Source: Palaemon carinicauda (Eukaryota; Arthropoda; Malacostraca; Decapoda; Palaemonidae). Taken from it: a stretch of 64,000 nt of DNA. Each line of letters starts with the position of its first letter. The first letter of the stretch is position 1. The notes under the pieces are model-generated. The model saw nothing but the letters and a program-made list of their open reading frames with translations, was not told where the DNA came from and searched no databases. This document shows, piece by piece, positions 10,171-20,261 of this stretch. The stretch is taken from the NCBI RefSeq assembly GCF_036898095.1, contig NC_090726.1, positions 40,296,841 to 40,360,840 of the forward strand, read 5' to 3'. Made by a program: the position numbers and the translations under genes.

Positions 10171-10579
10171 TGGCATTGCTGTGCAACGCAAAATAATTGG
10201 GCCTCTTCTCCCAAAGCTTGCTCTTCCAGTTATTGAATAGCAAAAACAAAGGACTATTTCTACACAGCACACAGAACTGGAAACCTACATTGCTGGAAAG
10301 AGAGTACGTCCACAACATTTGCCACAAAGAACGAGTAATAAAGATGCTGATGAAGCTGCAGAATCTGCTCAGAATAATAATTTAATCTGGATCATTCTCA
10401 AACAATCAAATATGAAAAATAAGAACATCCCAAGTTGGACAGGATTCAACATAAACATGAGAAAGGATATCTCCATCAAAGAAGACATCCTTTGCTAACT
10501 TCCCACAATAAACGCCCCTGAAACCGAGCTCACTACAGCTTTTGAAACCCTGAATCAGTCCGAGGCTATCCGAACAGAG

Positions 10580-11005
10580 TTGCAGCTACCAGTTATTGTC
10601 ATTGTCGTAGATCAAGCCATTTTTGCAAAATTATCAGAGATTGCTTGGAGACACAGAGTTAAATATGCCAATGTCATAATTAGGTTGGGAGCATTTCATA
10701 CCATCTGCAATGCTCTGGCTGTCCTAGGCAAGAGGTTTATGGATGCTGGCTTATGTGACCTATGTATAGAATCGGGTGTTATTTCGGAAGGTTCAATTAA
10801 TGGTGTTCTTGAAGGTAAAATGTACAACCGAGCTGTCAGAGTTCATAAACTTGTGTATGAAGCTCTCATGAGATTGATCTGGGAACAGTTTATGTCACAA
10901 TTGGACGAAGATGAACATGTGTACCTGAGAGTTCAAAATACCTTATCCCAGTTAACTAACAAAGACCTAAACCAGAACGATATTGGCAACTTGTTAGTGA
11001 CTTAA
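10580..11005 (+). pseudogene. Academ-like transposase core segment
   Basis: 141 codons beginning inside the protein. VIVIVVDQAIFAKLSEIAW near the start carries a candidate catalytic aspartate (VVDQ). It is followed by IIRLGAFHTICNALAVLG, a GLCDLCIESGV segment and NRAVRVHKLVYEAL. The H/C-containing GAFHTICN stretch is a hallmark of this family. I propose this as the RNase H-fold (DDE-type) part by analogy with Academ transposases, but a full acidic triad cannot be proved by eye. The frame ends at TAA 11003-11005, and the downstream ORF at 11027 is in the same frame, so this is a single nonsense mutation. Confidence 0.6.
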
Positions 11006-11026
11006 GACTTTAAAGACCTCAGAATA

Positions 11027-12337
11027 ATGTGGTCACAGTTTCTTAACCATCTCCATAAGTCGAATGGTGATCTGTCTGCATTTTGGATGTCCTACGTTGA
11101 CATGGTTGAGGACATTATTCTTGGCTTGCTACGTGCATCCCGTGAAGGCAAATGGGAGCTCCATCTGCATGCCATCAGATCACTGATTCCCTGGTCATTT
11201 GCATATGACAGAACCAAGTATGCCAGATACCTCCCTGTGTATTATGCCCAGATGTCAGCCCTAAGTGAGACACATCCAGAAGTGTATGAAGCTTTCAGGG
11301 ATGGCTGCTTTTCTGTCCAGATGTCAAGCACTAATCCTTTTGGCCATCTTCCAGTAGATCAGGCACTCGAAGTTACAGTGAACAGAGACACTCAAACACC
11401 AGGAGGCACAACCAGATTTAGTCTGAAGTCAGGGGCAGTCAAACGCTATTACATAACTTCTGAGCACAGAAGTGCATTCTTAGGTCAGTTAAGAGACATG
11501 GTTCACGAGAATAAATCAGATGCACTTCATTATGATCTCCAGCACCCAAGATCTGAGAAAGATGAGGAAGCAATTTTGGCAATTATTAGTGCAATTGAAA
11601 GCTGGGTAAACCCATTTTCCAGTCAACAGGACATGATGAGCATCTCAACAGCAAAGACTGCCACTCCAGAAGTTGCTTCAGATTTACTTAATGCTCTAGA
11701 TGTTGGAGAGAAGTGTTACACCAAGTTTAAGCAAGAAAGACTAGATTTTGATCCCCCCGTTACACAATTCTTTGATACTGTTAAGCTCAATAAACTGAAA
11801 ACTTTTAGCCACATGTGCAGGAAAAAAGTGAAGACTCATACTGGAAGAGCAGTGATATTGAAGGCAGACAGGTCATTGTTTGGGAGAATCATTGTAATTG
11901 CTCAAAGTCAAAATCTTCAAATGGCAGATATATTGTCCTATCCTCTTGGACCATTGCCATGGGCATTAGCAACCCCTGAGGGTTTGCCAAGGAAGACAAA
12001 CAAGGCAATCCTCGCTAAAGCATTGTACAAGGATGTCACACCAGAGGAGGAAATGCCCTTAAATTTGGCTTCTGTAATCGATGGCATGATGTTAGTACAA
12101 AAGGTGAAAGGGGATCAGAACACTTTTGGTGACATTGCTCAAACAGTCTTTGCTATGGTAATGAAAGAGGGAGGCTCTAGTCAGAGAATTGACATTGTGT
12201 TTGATCAATACCATGAACTATCCATCAAAAACTCAGAAAGAAGTGTTAGAGGAGAACAGCATGGATCAAGTCTTCAAAATATTACACCAAATAAGCTTGT
12301 CTTTCAGTGGAGGTCCTTTCTGAATCAGTGTCAATAA
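11027..12337 (+). pseudogene. Academ-like protein, central segment (436 codons)
   Basis: Longest open stretch of the element, in the same frame as the transposase core upstream and separated from it only by one TAA. It includes SAFWMSYVDMVEDIILGLLR near residue 20, the conserved PWSFAYDRTKYARYLPVYYA near 60, GCFSVQMSSTNPFGHLPVDQ near 95, and SLKSGAVKRYYITSEHRSAF near 130. The SVQxSxNPFGxxPxDQ stretch is strongly conserved in the family. Towards its end the protein reads FGDIAQTVFAMVMKE and RIDIVFDQYHELSIK, the normal lead-in to the nuclease block. A shift near 12340 moves reading to another frame. Confidence 0.75.
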
Positions 12338-12359
12338 AACTAACTTTATAACTTTTCTT

Positions 12360-12943
12360 GTGAATGAGTGGAAGCAGCAACATTACAGAAGCAGGCTACA
12401 GCAAAAGGTTATGTTTGTCACAGATGCTAACCAGTGCTTCAAGATTACACAACATGGAACTGAGATGGTAACGGATCTATCATGTAGGCCTACTCAAGAA
12501 GAAGCCGATGGCCGTCTTCTCTTACACGCTGCACATGCTGTAAAGCAAGGACATCCAACAGTTGTTATCAGCTCCGATGATACGGATGTGCTCATCTTGC
12601 TTGTGGCTTTCAAGAATATTATCTGTGGTCATCTGTATCTGAAATGTGGGATTAAGACACAAACAAAGATTCTATCAATTGACAAGGTACTGCTACACTT
12701 GGTGCTGATATTTGCAAAGGACTAGTTGGAATGCATGCTTTCACAGGCTGCGATAGTGTGAGTGCATTTGCTGGCAAAGGAAAAACAAGCTCACTCAAAT
12801 TAATGACCACAAATAAAGATGTACTAGATGCATTTATGGAACTTGGGAGTGAATGGGCCTTTCTCAAGAACAGATGGAAAGACGAAGCAGTTCCTTGTCT
12901 CATCTATGCGGCCAAGACACCTTGTGTTCATGTAAATGTCTGA
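12360..12943 (+). pseudogene. XPG/PIN-like nuclease block of the Academ-like protein
   Basis: Two frames (12360-12725 and 12731-12943) continue the protein. The first contains TQEEADGRLLLHAAHA (acidic residues near 47, 48 and 50) and VVISSDDTDVLILLVAF (acidic residues near 73, 74 and 76). The second opens with GMHAFTGCDSVSAFAGKGK. The EExDxR...DTDVLxL...HxxTGCD pattern is the metal-binding core of the PIN/FEN1-XPG nuclease fold as it appears in transposon-derived proteins. A shift near 12715 separates the two pieces. The fold assignment is inference from motif spacing. Confidence 0.65.
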
Positions 12944-13371
12944 GATACAATCTCTTCTGTGCAAGGAAAGGTGAGATAGAAAGCCACCAACTGCCTCCTA
13001 GCAAAGACTGCTTGAAACAACATGCACAACGTGCCAATTATCAGTCTGCTATATGGAGACGATGTCTACAGCAAAATCCTCATATTCCAAATCCTGTAGG
13101 CCATGGTTGGAAGCTGAATAAAGAAGATGGAGGAGACCAGCTAGTTATTAAATGGATGGATGGACAACCTGTTCCTGAGGCTGTGCTTGATTTTTTGTCA
13201 TGCAAGTGTTCTAAAAAGTGTGGCATACCAAGGTGTGTATGTCTGGCTAATAGACTAAAATGCACCGACATGTGCAAATTACAAGACTGTGAAAATCGGG
13301 TGTCAGGTGGTGAGGATGATGATAATAATGATGAAACAATGTTGGAAATGGAAGATTTTGAAGACTACTGA
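12853..13371 (+). pseudogene. C-terminal CXC (tesmin/TSO1-like) cysteine-rich tail
   Basis: 172 codons ending at TGA 13369-13371. The first half follows from the nuclease block in a shifted frame (CGQDTLCSCKCLRYNLFC). The second half has a dense cysteine cluster at about residues 117-146: CKCSKKCG, then C.C, LKCTDMC and LQDC. It ends in a run of acidic residues. The pattern resembles a CXC (tesmin/TSO1-like) DNA-binding motif. It is the real end of the transposon protein, since the inverted repeat begins 280 bases later. Confidence 0.65.
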
Positions 13372-13654
13372 GCTTGAAATACCCTATCTGGACAATAGTA
13401 TTAAGTGTATTGGTGGTGTAATGGTTTACATGGTTATAATGTAATACATTATGTATATATTGGATTTAGTGTTCATAGCTTTTTTAATACAAGTATTGCA
13501 ATTGGTGTTATGTAATGCACATTTAAGTAATTAATTTTAGATTCTAATCTTATTTCTACAGTTGCTATATTCACATTTTATGATATGAATTTGATCTCTA
13601 ACCATGTATTCCCATTTTCAACATTTCAGTTTATGCTCATAAAAAAACAATATT

Positions 13655-14140
13655 TGATAGTAGTTGCTTTAAGATTCAATAACTTTCTTAATATAATAGC
13701 TATGGATCACATATTGGTATCAAAGGAAAGCTCTTGAAACAAAGAATATGAATGTTAAGTTGAATCACAAATAACAGACATGATATAATTTCTATAAGGA
13801 AAAATTTCCAGTTACATAGAAAAAATTCATTAATTTCATCATAAATATGCTCCTAACTAACACTGTGTACAAGATATTAAAATATGTGATAGCTTGTTTT
13901 GAAGCCCTTTTCTTGGCCTTTATCTTGGTATATAATAAGTCCTAATAATATTGATGGACTAGCTCGCAGGAGACAAAAATCACCTGTAAGTCACGCCGAA
14001 AAAAATTGCATGTCATATATAAAAAACGGTTGATAACACAAGGAAGGCAAAGAGATATAGAATGCTATCATACATTTTTGAAGACTATAGACATTGGTCT
14101 TTCAGTTAATCACTATGAGATTTCCTGCCCCAAAATGGTA
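13655..14140 (-). repeat. Right terminal inverted repeat of the Academ-like element
   Basis: Reverse complement of 2089-2564. It holds a few small insertions relative to the left arm, for example around 14085-14095. The stretch from the gene's stop codon (13371) to this arm is AT-rich 3' flank of the transposon with nothing else in it. Confidence 0.85.
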
Positions 14141-14579
14141 CCAAGGGCCAAAATTTTGAGACCAGGCTCATGGACTATCTACCTCTAGAATCCATTTACC
14201 TCTTTTGGATCCTGCTTATCCGTCCTCAAGACGTCATAACAATGAACCTACTATTTTACCACAACCTTGCCTTATGTTCATACTACTTATGAGATTACAC
14301 ATTCTATGGAACAGTAAAAACATTTCTCAGATACTTCTATAGTTCAGAATCAGGAGAGGAAAAGGGCACTAGAATCCATTCACTCAATGACGTACCAGCT
14401 AAAAAGCATCACAGAAATGCCCCTTGTACTAGGTGTCCCAAGTGGCCTTTCTCCTAGAGGTCTTACTCATCTCATATAATAAGCTCTGAGAAATCTAATG
14501 GTGCTGTTCCTAAGATGGAACCACCCTATACTCCTAAACAGGAGCAGAATCAGAAAGATCTGGCCCTGATCACTAATGA
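14141..14579. other. Intergenic, nothing recognised
   Basis: Sequence between the Academ-like right end and the + strand DIRS-like remnant. No motif was recognised. Parts may be the decayed 5' portion of the following gag-like remnant. Confidence 0.35.
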
Positions 14580-15750
14580 CTCCAGATCCCAGCTGTGGGG
14601 ACATGGTTCCCTTTGAAGTTCCTACGTCTGAATTTGAAACCACCGATGTCTCAGGAGATTATGAGTCTTATTCTTTGCTTAGACAATTTGGTAGAACCTT
14701 GCGCACAAGTTACAAGTAGATGTTGCACCATATATGCGATTTTTCCAATCACCTATTATGAGACGCCAATTCGACGTTTCTCAATGAAACCAAACCTGTG
14801 ACATGCTACATTTGTATAATACTATAATCAAGTCTCAGCACCCGAGAATTCCCATAAAACGAGCAGATCACTCAAATTGACCCCCTCTGACACTTTCTCA
14901 TCAGAGGAAGTTTTACATTGATTCTGAAGCTCGCCGAAGACCTGTACCTATTGATCCTGATGTTGCCAATCTGGTACTTAGTGTACTGAGCGTCAAGAGT
15001 GTTGACGATCTCCCTATGTACTGCGCACAGATTGTTCTGGATGCTTCCAAAACTGCGGGTTGGCCAACCTTCCTTCCACTTTCTCTGCATCTGAAATGCA
15101 GAACATGGAAGTTACTGGCATGTCTGTCATTCAGGCATCTCTTGGCTGCAGTGTCCTGTTTTGCAGTAACAGAAAATACGAAGAAAGGACATTGTTAAGC
15201 AGTTCAGAGATTTTTAGAGATCAGAAACCAAAGGTCTGGATGTCTTTGTGGGGCAATTACATTCTTAGGAGGTGTGATGCTGCTTTGGCCAGGTGTATCA
15301 AACAGCTGTCTCCCAGAGATCATGATGCCTGAGCTTTGCATGGCAAAATGGTTGCACCAGTTGAACATAAAGGTCCTCTTGTATCTAGATGACTGACTAG
15401 TCGTGGTTTCATCAAAAGAAAAACTTTCTGAAGCCCCGAGTTTACTACAGAACCTGTTGAAGTTGGGTTTTCTCATCAATCACAAAATGTCACTATCACA
15501 AATTAAGTCAATTTAATGTTTGAACATGACAAATAGCCTCTGCTCCTTTCTGGGCTTCCAATCCAACAAAAGGATCCAGTCCCTCTTGAATCTGCTCGAG
15601 GAGTTCAAAAAGAGACAAGGAAATCTCAGCCCTAAAGTGTATGAGCTGGCTGGGAACGATGGTATCCTCGGAGAACTCATTTTACCTACAAAGCTAAGGA
15701 TAAAGCCCCTATGCTTCCATCTAAATGAGCACTGAGACCAGAGCCCAACA
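14580..15750 (+). pseudogene. Old DIRS-like gag/RT remnant on the + strand
   Basis: Broken + strand frames fit a decayed DIRS-type gag followed by RT. A gag-like part (about 14880-15200) reads SVDDLPMYCAQIVLDASKTA. The RT part at about 15350-15480 reads NIKVLLYLDD, a stop, then LVVVSSKEK and LLKLGFLINHKMSLSQ, matching the YLDDWLxx and LGFxIN motifs. Further on, 15520-15735 carries FLGFQSNK, and its end KLRIKPLCFHLNEH resembles the conserved RT-thumb sequence. This is the only DIRS-type piece on the + strand. No termini are visible and it is clearly older than its neighbours. Confidence 0.6.
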
Positions 15751-16939
15751 TAATCTCAATCGCACCTTTTAATCATTGGGGGAGTGATTGGTTGGTGGGG
15801 ATTTTGTCAGAAAATGATGAAGAAGAGACTACTGTACGTTGATATTTTCCAACACGTCAGCAGAGGTGAGGAGTGACCTTGGCAGATCGTAGTTGCTTTG
15901 GAATATGAACAGAAGAAAAGAGCAGCTCTATTTATACTGTCTGTAACGGATTGTGGTGAAGATGGCAATGCTGAGTTTGTAAGATTGGTGTCATGAAAAG
16001 TCAACCCTTCATTTTGATAATACACCATTGACTCGCATAAAGAAATAGGGGATAATCAAGGACTCAATTTTTAGCTCAGGACCGGCTGTATTTGGTAGAG
16101 GAACATGAAATTACTCTCCCATTTCATGCCAGGCAAACATAAATATTCCAGACTAAGGAGTTGTAAGAACCAGCTAATACCAACAGAGTGGTTACTGCTT
16201 CCACTGATGTGCTTGGAATTGTAGAAAGCGTGGAGGAAACCAAAGCTGGACATGTTCATAACCACTTTTAATAGAGAAATGGAGGTTTTCAGCTCACCAT
16301 TACAGGGCCCCTTGCCATGGGTAGTAGATGCAATGTTACAAGAATGATCAAGGTTGGACCTTTAATGCATTTCCACCATTCACCATGATTCAGTAATAAA
16401 AAAAAATTATTCAAGAATTACAAAAACAACACACTTGGTACTGTAGTGGCTTTGAAGAGAACTGTTCCCAGACCTGTGGCCACTGCTAATGTAACGTCCA
16501 GTTACATTTCTATACAGAGCAAATTTTCTGTAACAGTCCCATTGGCATCTATTACATCAAAAGCACTTCATGCTTTATCCATCTGCATTAAGACTACCAT
16601 CTCCTCAGAATGTGACTATTTTCCAAAACCTCTAGAGTCTAGACTGTGCAATGTAGCATCTGCCTCCCTCAGCAGACTCAATGATAGAAATTAGCCTCCT
16701 AGTCAGAAATACTGAGGTGATTGGATCAATTGATTAGCTCTTTCAACTCATGTGATGAATGTATGGGATATTCTTTAGCTTGATGGTATTCATGTACGGA
16801 ATATTCTTTAGCTTGATGTTATTTATGTACTGTACTGGATATTCTTTAGCTTGATGTGATGTGGGTATATTGTCACAAGTCTACCTTTTTATACTCTATT
16901 GTAAGTCCTTGGAGATAACTCAGTTATTAACTCCAAAAA
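15751..16939. other. Intergenic with a short tandem repeat
   Basis: No coding motif is recognised. At about 16765-16860 a unit of roughly 40-45 bp containing ggatattctttagcttgatg is repeated about three times with changes. The 82-codon frame at 16446-16694 has no recognisable domain and no support. Confidence 0.5.
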
Positions 16940-16979
16940 GGGATTTTGACGAAGGAAAAATCTATTTCTGGGCGAGGAA

Positions 16980-17082
16980 CCTGTGTAGCTCCGTGAAATG
17001 CTCCTTAAAGCACCATTTCAAAGGTATAAATACTGCTAAATATACCAGAGAAAAAAGTTGCATGGAATGCTAGGAATATATC
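16980..17082 (+). repeat. DIRS-3 left inverted terminal repeat
   Basis: Pairs in reverse complement with about 26410-26517. Shared pieces include gctccttaaagcaccatttc and aaagttgcatggaatgc. The arms differ at several positions, more than in DIRS-1, which suggests an older insertion. Confidence 0.85.
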
Positions 17083-17322
17083 CAGGTCGCTCACCCCTAA
17101 AGGGTTTCAGTATTAAAACTGGGTCGAGTGATACCACTACCAGAGATCCCTTTCCAATTAGACTTCTCCCTCCTCAAAATCCCCCGTTACTATGAGGTGT
17201 CGTTCGCTACAGCTACTGCCCCCACCACCACCACTACCTATCCTTCTCCCATCATTCCTATTAGCACCCCAAGCTTGGGCCAGCCTAGGGTGAGGAAAAA
17301 GGGGGGAGGGTTCACTGGGCAA

Positions 17323-17402
17323 CACAGGTTCCTAGCCAAGAAATAGATTTTTCCTTCGTCAAAATCCCTTTTCTAGGCTCAACCTGTGTCGCTCCGTGAA
17401 AT
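17323..17402. repeat. DIRS-3 internal complementary region
   Basis: 17323-17368 is the reverse complement of the left end (from 16940: gggattttgacgaaggaaaa). 17369-17402 (tctaggctcaacctgtgtcg) is the reverse complement of the right end near 26495-26529. The junction lies in a run of T, so the trinucleotide was probably AAA on the opposite strand, consistent with the A-run flanking 16940. Confidence 0.85.
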
Positions 17403-17639
17403 AGTAACAGAGAATTGGTCCCATAAGCTTGGAAATACACAAAAAGTTGATGAACTGAATTAAAAATAGAGTAATTCAATTATGCGTGTTTTACTAAAAT
17501 CCTTAATACAGTATACCAATCTCTTAATTACACCCCAAATCAAGGTCAATGTTAAGGTAGGGGGGAAAGGGAAGGCAGGTGCTCCTTATTAGGAGACAGG
17601 CACTAAGAGGGAAAATATATATGAAGATAGGACCCTATT

Positions 17640-18620
17640 ATAATGGTTGTGTTAAATCTGGAGGAACCACTATATCTTTTTAATCTTGGGCATGTGGTAC
17701 AGATTCCGGCTTGGTTCTTTTAATAAAATACAGAATCTATTGTCTGATTCCTTTCAGGGAAATGGTTCCTCCATCCTTTCTAATAAACAAAGGTCCTGAA
17801 GGTCTATTTCAATAGTTTTCCAGAGTGATAACTGGGCACAGAGATAGACCCTGTGGAAGTGGGACAATCTTCCACGGGGACCATCTATTCTGTGGACCCT
17901 CATTCTTTTCTAAGAATTTTCCATCTTGAGAGAATAAAATTCCACTAGAAGAAAGAAATCAATATGATTTGGTTCTCTAGATAATGCTGAGAGTTCAGAT
18001 AATCTGGCTCCTGAGGCTAAACTTATTAAAAATAACGTCTTCCTAAGAAGCGTTATATAAGTGCAGGAGTCATTATCAGAGTCAGAATCTAGATCGAGGA
18101 CATCATCTAAAACCCATGAAACTGCGTGAGGGCGAGTTACTGGTTTTAGTCTAGTACAGGCTCACGGAACAGACAAAAAATACGAATCTTTCAGATTAAA
18201 ATTGAACCCGATCTGAAATATTTTCTTTAAAGCAGATTTAACCATAGTAATAGTATTATTGGCTAGACCTCTTTCCAAGAAAGTTCTGAAAAAGGTAACT
18301 GCCAGATTCGTAGTCAGCATCCGAACCTCTGAGTCTTCCAGAAATTGGCTAACTTCCTTGCATCAGAATCATTTTCCGAAGGATAGAATCTCATATACCT
18401 GACCATAGGGACAATTTGTTAAAAGGGTCAATCTCAGCATCTCTTTGTGCTGCAAATCTCAGATAGTCCATAAAGTGAAGGCATTCTGAATCCGTGAGGA
18501 AGCAGACACACTGTGAGATAGTACCATCCGTGCTAACTTGGTTCGGGAATCCGCCGAGGTCGGAGTTCTAGTTCCACCAAGATATGGAACCAGTTGCATT
18601 GGCCAATTGAGGGCTACGAG
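17640..18620 (-). pseudogene. DIRS-3 tyrosine recombinase, N-terminal half
   Basis: Conceptual translation of the - strand shows LVALNWPMQLVPYLGG next to the LINE, then the core-binding region with several stops, then TLFLISLASGARLSELSALS at about 17985-18040. The latter matches TLFLVCLATGKRVSEIHAFS of DIRS-1, including the catalytic arginine. Stops and shifts break the frame, so it gives only short ORFs. I could not find the HxxR and tyrosine part between here and the ICR, where it should lie; it is deleted or decayed. Confidence 0.7.
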
Positions 18621-18878
18621 GGCAATTATTATTATTATTATTATTATTACTATCCAAGCTACAACCCTAGTTGGAAAAGCAAGATGCTATAAGCCCAGGG
18701 GCTCCAACAGGGAAAAATAGCCCAGTGAGGAAAGGAAACAAGGAAATAAATAAATGAAGAGAACAAATTAACAATAAATCATTCTAAAATAAGAAACAAC
18801 GTCAAAACAGACGTCATATAATAAACTATCAACAACATCAAAAACAAATATGTCATAAAAAAAAAACTATAAAAAGAC

Positions 18879-20261
18879 TCATGTCAACCTGGTCAACAAA
18901 AAAGCATTTGCTCCAACTTTGAACTTTTGAAGTTCTACTGATTCAACCACCCGATTAGGAAGATCATTCCACAACTTGGTCACAGCTGGAATAAAACTTC
19001 TAGAGTATTGCGTAGTATTGAGCCTCGTGATGGAGAAGGCCTGGCTATTAGAATTAACTGCCTGCCTAGTATTACGAACAGGATAGAATTGTCCAGGGAG
19101 ATCTGAATGTAAAGGATGGTCAGAGTTGTGAAAAATCTTATGCAACATACATAATGAACTAATTGAACGACGGTGCCAGAGATTAATATCTAGATCAGGA
19201 ATAAGAAATTTAATAGACCGTAAGTTTCTGTCCAACAAATTCAGATGAGAATCAGCAGCTGAAGACCAGACAGGAGAACAATACTCAAAACAAGGTAGAA
19301 TGAAAGAATTAAAACACTTCTTCAGAATAGATTGATCACCGAAAATCTTGAAAGACTTTCTCAATAAGCCTATTTTTTGTGAAATTGAAGAAGACACAGA
19401 CCTTATATGTTTCTCAACAGTAAATTTACTGTCGAGAATCACACCTAAAATTTTGAAAGAGTCATACATATTTAAAGAAACATTATCAATACTGAGATCC
19501 GGATGTTGAGGAACCACCGTCCTTGACCTACTTACAATCATACTTTGAGTTTTGTTAGGATTCAACTTCATACTCCATAATTTGCACCATGCACTAATTC
19601 TAGCTAAATCTCTATTAAGGGATTCACCAACCCTAGATCTACATTCAGGGGATGGAATTGATGCAAAGAGAGTAGCATCATCTGCATATGCAACAAGCTT
19701 GTTTTCTAGGCCAAACCACATGTCATGTGTATATAGTATGAAAAGTAATGGGCCAAGAACACTACCCTGTGGAACACCGGATATCACATTCCTATAATCA
19801 CTATGGTGTCCATCAACAACAACTCTTTGAGATCTATTACTTAAAAAATCAATAATAATGCTAAGAAACGACCCACCCACTCCCAACTGTTTCAGTTTGA
19901 AAACAAGGGCCTCATGATTAACACGGTCAAAGGTAGCACTAAAATCAAGGCCAATCATAAGAACTTCCCGACCACAATCAAGGGATTTCTGTACAGCATT
20001 GGAGATTGTAAGAAGGGCATCACATGCTCCAAGGCCTTTACGAAAACCAAATTGCAAACTAGGGAGTAGATGATTACCTTCAGCAAACCTATTAAGACGT
20101 TTTGCCAGAAGACGTTCAAAAACTTTAGATAATATGGGAGTTATGGAAATTGGGCGGTAATCAGTGGGACTTGAGCTACCACAAACACATTTACATAGAG
20201 GAGTAACATTACCAATTCTCCAACTAGTGCTAAAAGCTCCTCTTCTTGCTAACTTGCGCAA
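18879..20261 (-). CDS. LINE reverse transcriptase (460 codons)
   Basis: Long intact frame with the RT blocks in order: TDYRPISITPILSK (about residues 33-46), IGLDFSATFDRVNH (about 103-116), VISGVPQGSVLGPLLFIL (about 159-176), VAYADDATLFA with the YADD catalytic loop at 192-195, LNPNKTQSMIV, FKILGVILD, then LRSIKFLIPDLD and WNDLPNRVVESV near the C-terminus. It ends with FKVGANAFLLTRLT. The same C-terminus is seen in the truncated copy at 49560, so this stop is the family's normal end. A shift near 20245 separates it from the endonuclease half, so the listed ATG start is not the protein's start. The enzyme would prime reverse transcription at a nicked target. Confidence 0.85.
   Translation of the reverse strand: MRKLARRGAFSTSWRIGNVTPLCKCVCGSSSPTDYRPISITPILSKVFERLLAKRLNRFAEGNHLLPSLQFGFRKGLGACDALLTISNAVQKSLDCGREVLMIGLDFSATFDRVNHEALVFKLKQLGVGGSFLSIIIDFLSNRSQRVVVDGHHSDYRNVISGVPQGSVLGPLLFILYTHDMWFGLENKLVAYADDATLFASIPSPECRSRVGESLNRDLARISAWCKLWSMKLNPNKTQSMIVSRSRTVVPQHPDLSIDNVSLNMYDSFKILGVILDSKFTVEKHIRSVSSSISQKIGLLRKSFKIFGDQSILKKCFNSFILPCFEYCSPVWSSAADSHLNLLDRNLRSIKFLIPDLDINLWHRRSISSLCMLHKIFHNSDHPLHSDLPGQFYPVRNTRQAVNSNSQAFSITRLNTTQYSRSFIPAVTKLWNDLPNRVVESVELQKFKVGANAFLLTRLT

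Larger units (their letters stand above)
2705..13371 (+). pseudogene. Academ-like transposase/nuclease gene, disrupted
   Basis: The coding region starts at the ATG at 2705 and is cut after eight codons by DIRS-1. Joining 2727 to 9266 continues the frame without a break. The rest runs from 9266 to 13371, with shifts near 9680, 10160, 12340, 12720 and 12920 and in-frame stops, including the one at 11003-11005. The order is: N-terminal region (9266-10170), a transposase-like core with VIVVDQ and GAFHTICNAL motifs (10580-11005), a long conserved middle (11027-12337), an XPG/PIN-like block (12360-12943) and a CXC cysteine cluster (about 13190-13300). In this family the whole is normally one protein of well over 1000 residues. 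With this many lesions the copy is dead. A host function is unlikely because of the flanking inverted repeats. Confidence 0.75.
2089..14140 (+). mobile_element. Academ-like DNA transposon with long inverted repeats, split by DIRS-1
   Basis: The two ends, 2089-2564 and 13655-14140, are long inverted repeats of each other. Between them is one large broken gene on the + strand, plus the 6.5 kb DIRS-1 insertion at 2728-9265. Without DIRS-1 the element is about 5.5 kb. The outermost bases are taccattttggggcagg on the left and their reverse complement on the right; a TA flank on both sides is the only target duplication I can propose. The encoded protein resembles a multi-copy invertebrate family with a transposase-like core, an XPG/PIN-type nuclease block and a cysteine-rich CXC tail. 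I connect this with the Academ superfamily (its XPG-bearing lineage). The superfamily name rests on memory of the family, not on a search. Confidence 0.7.

Noticed and set aside
9266..13371. Reading the XPG/CXC gene as a host nuclease gene
   Set aside because: It is enclosed by 480-bp inverted repeats and broken by several shifts and stops, so it is a transposon gene.
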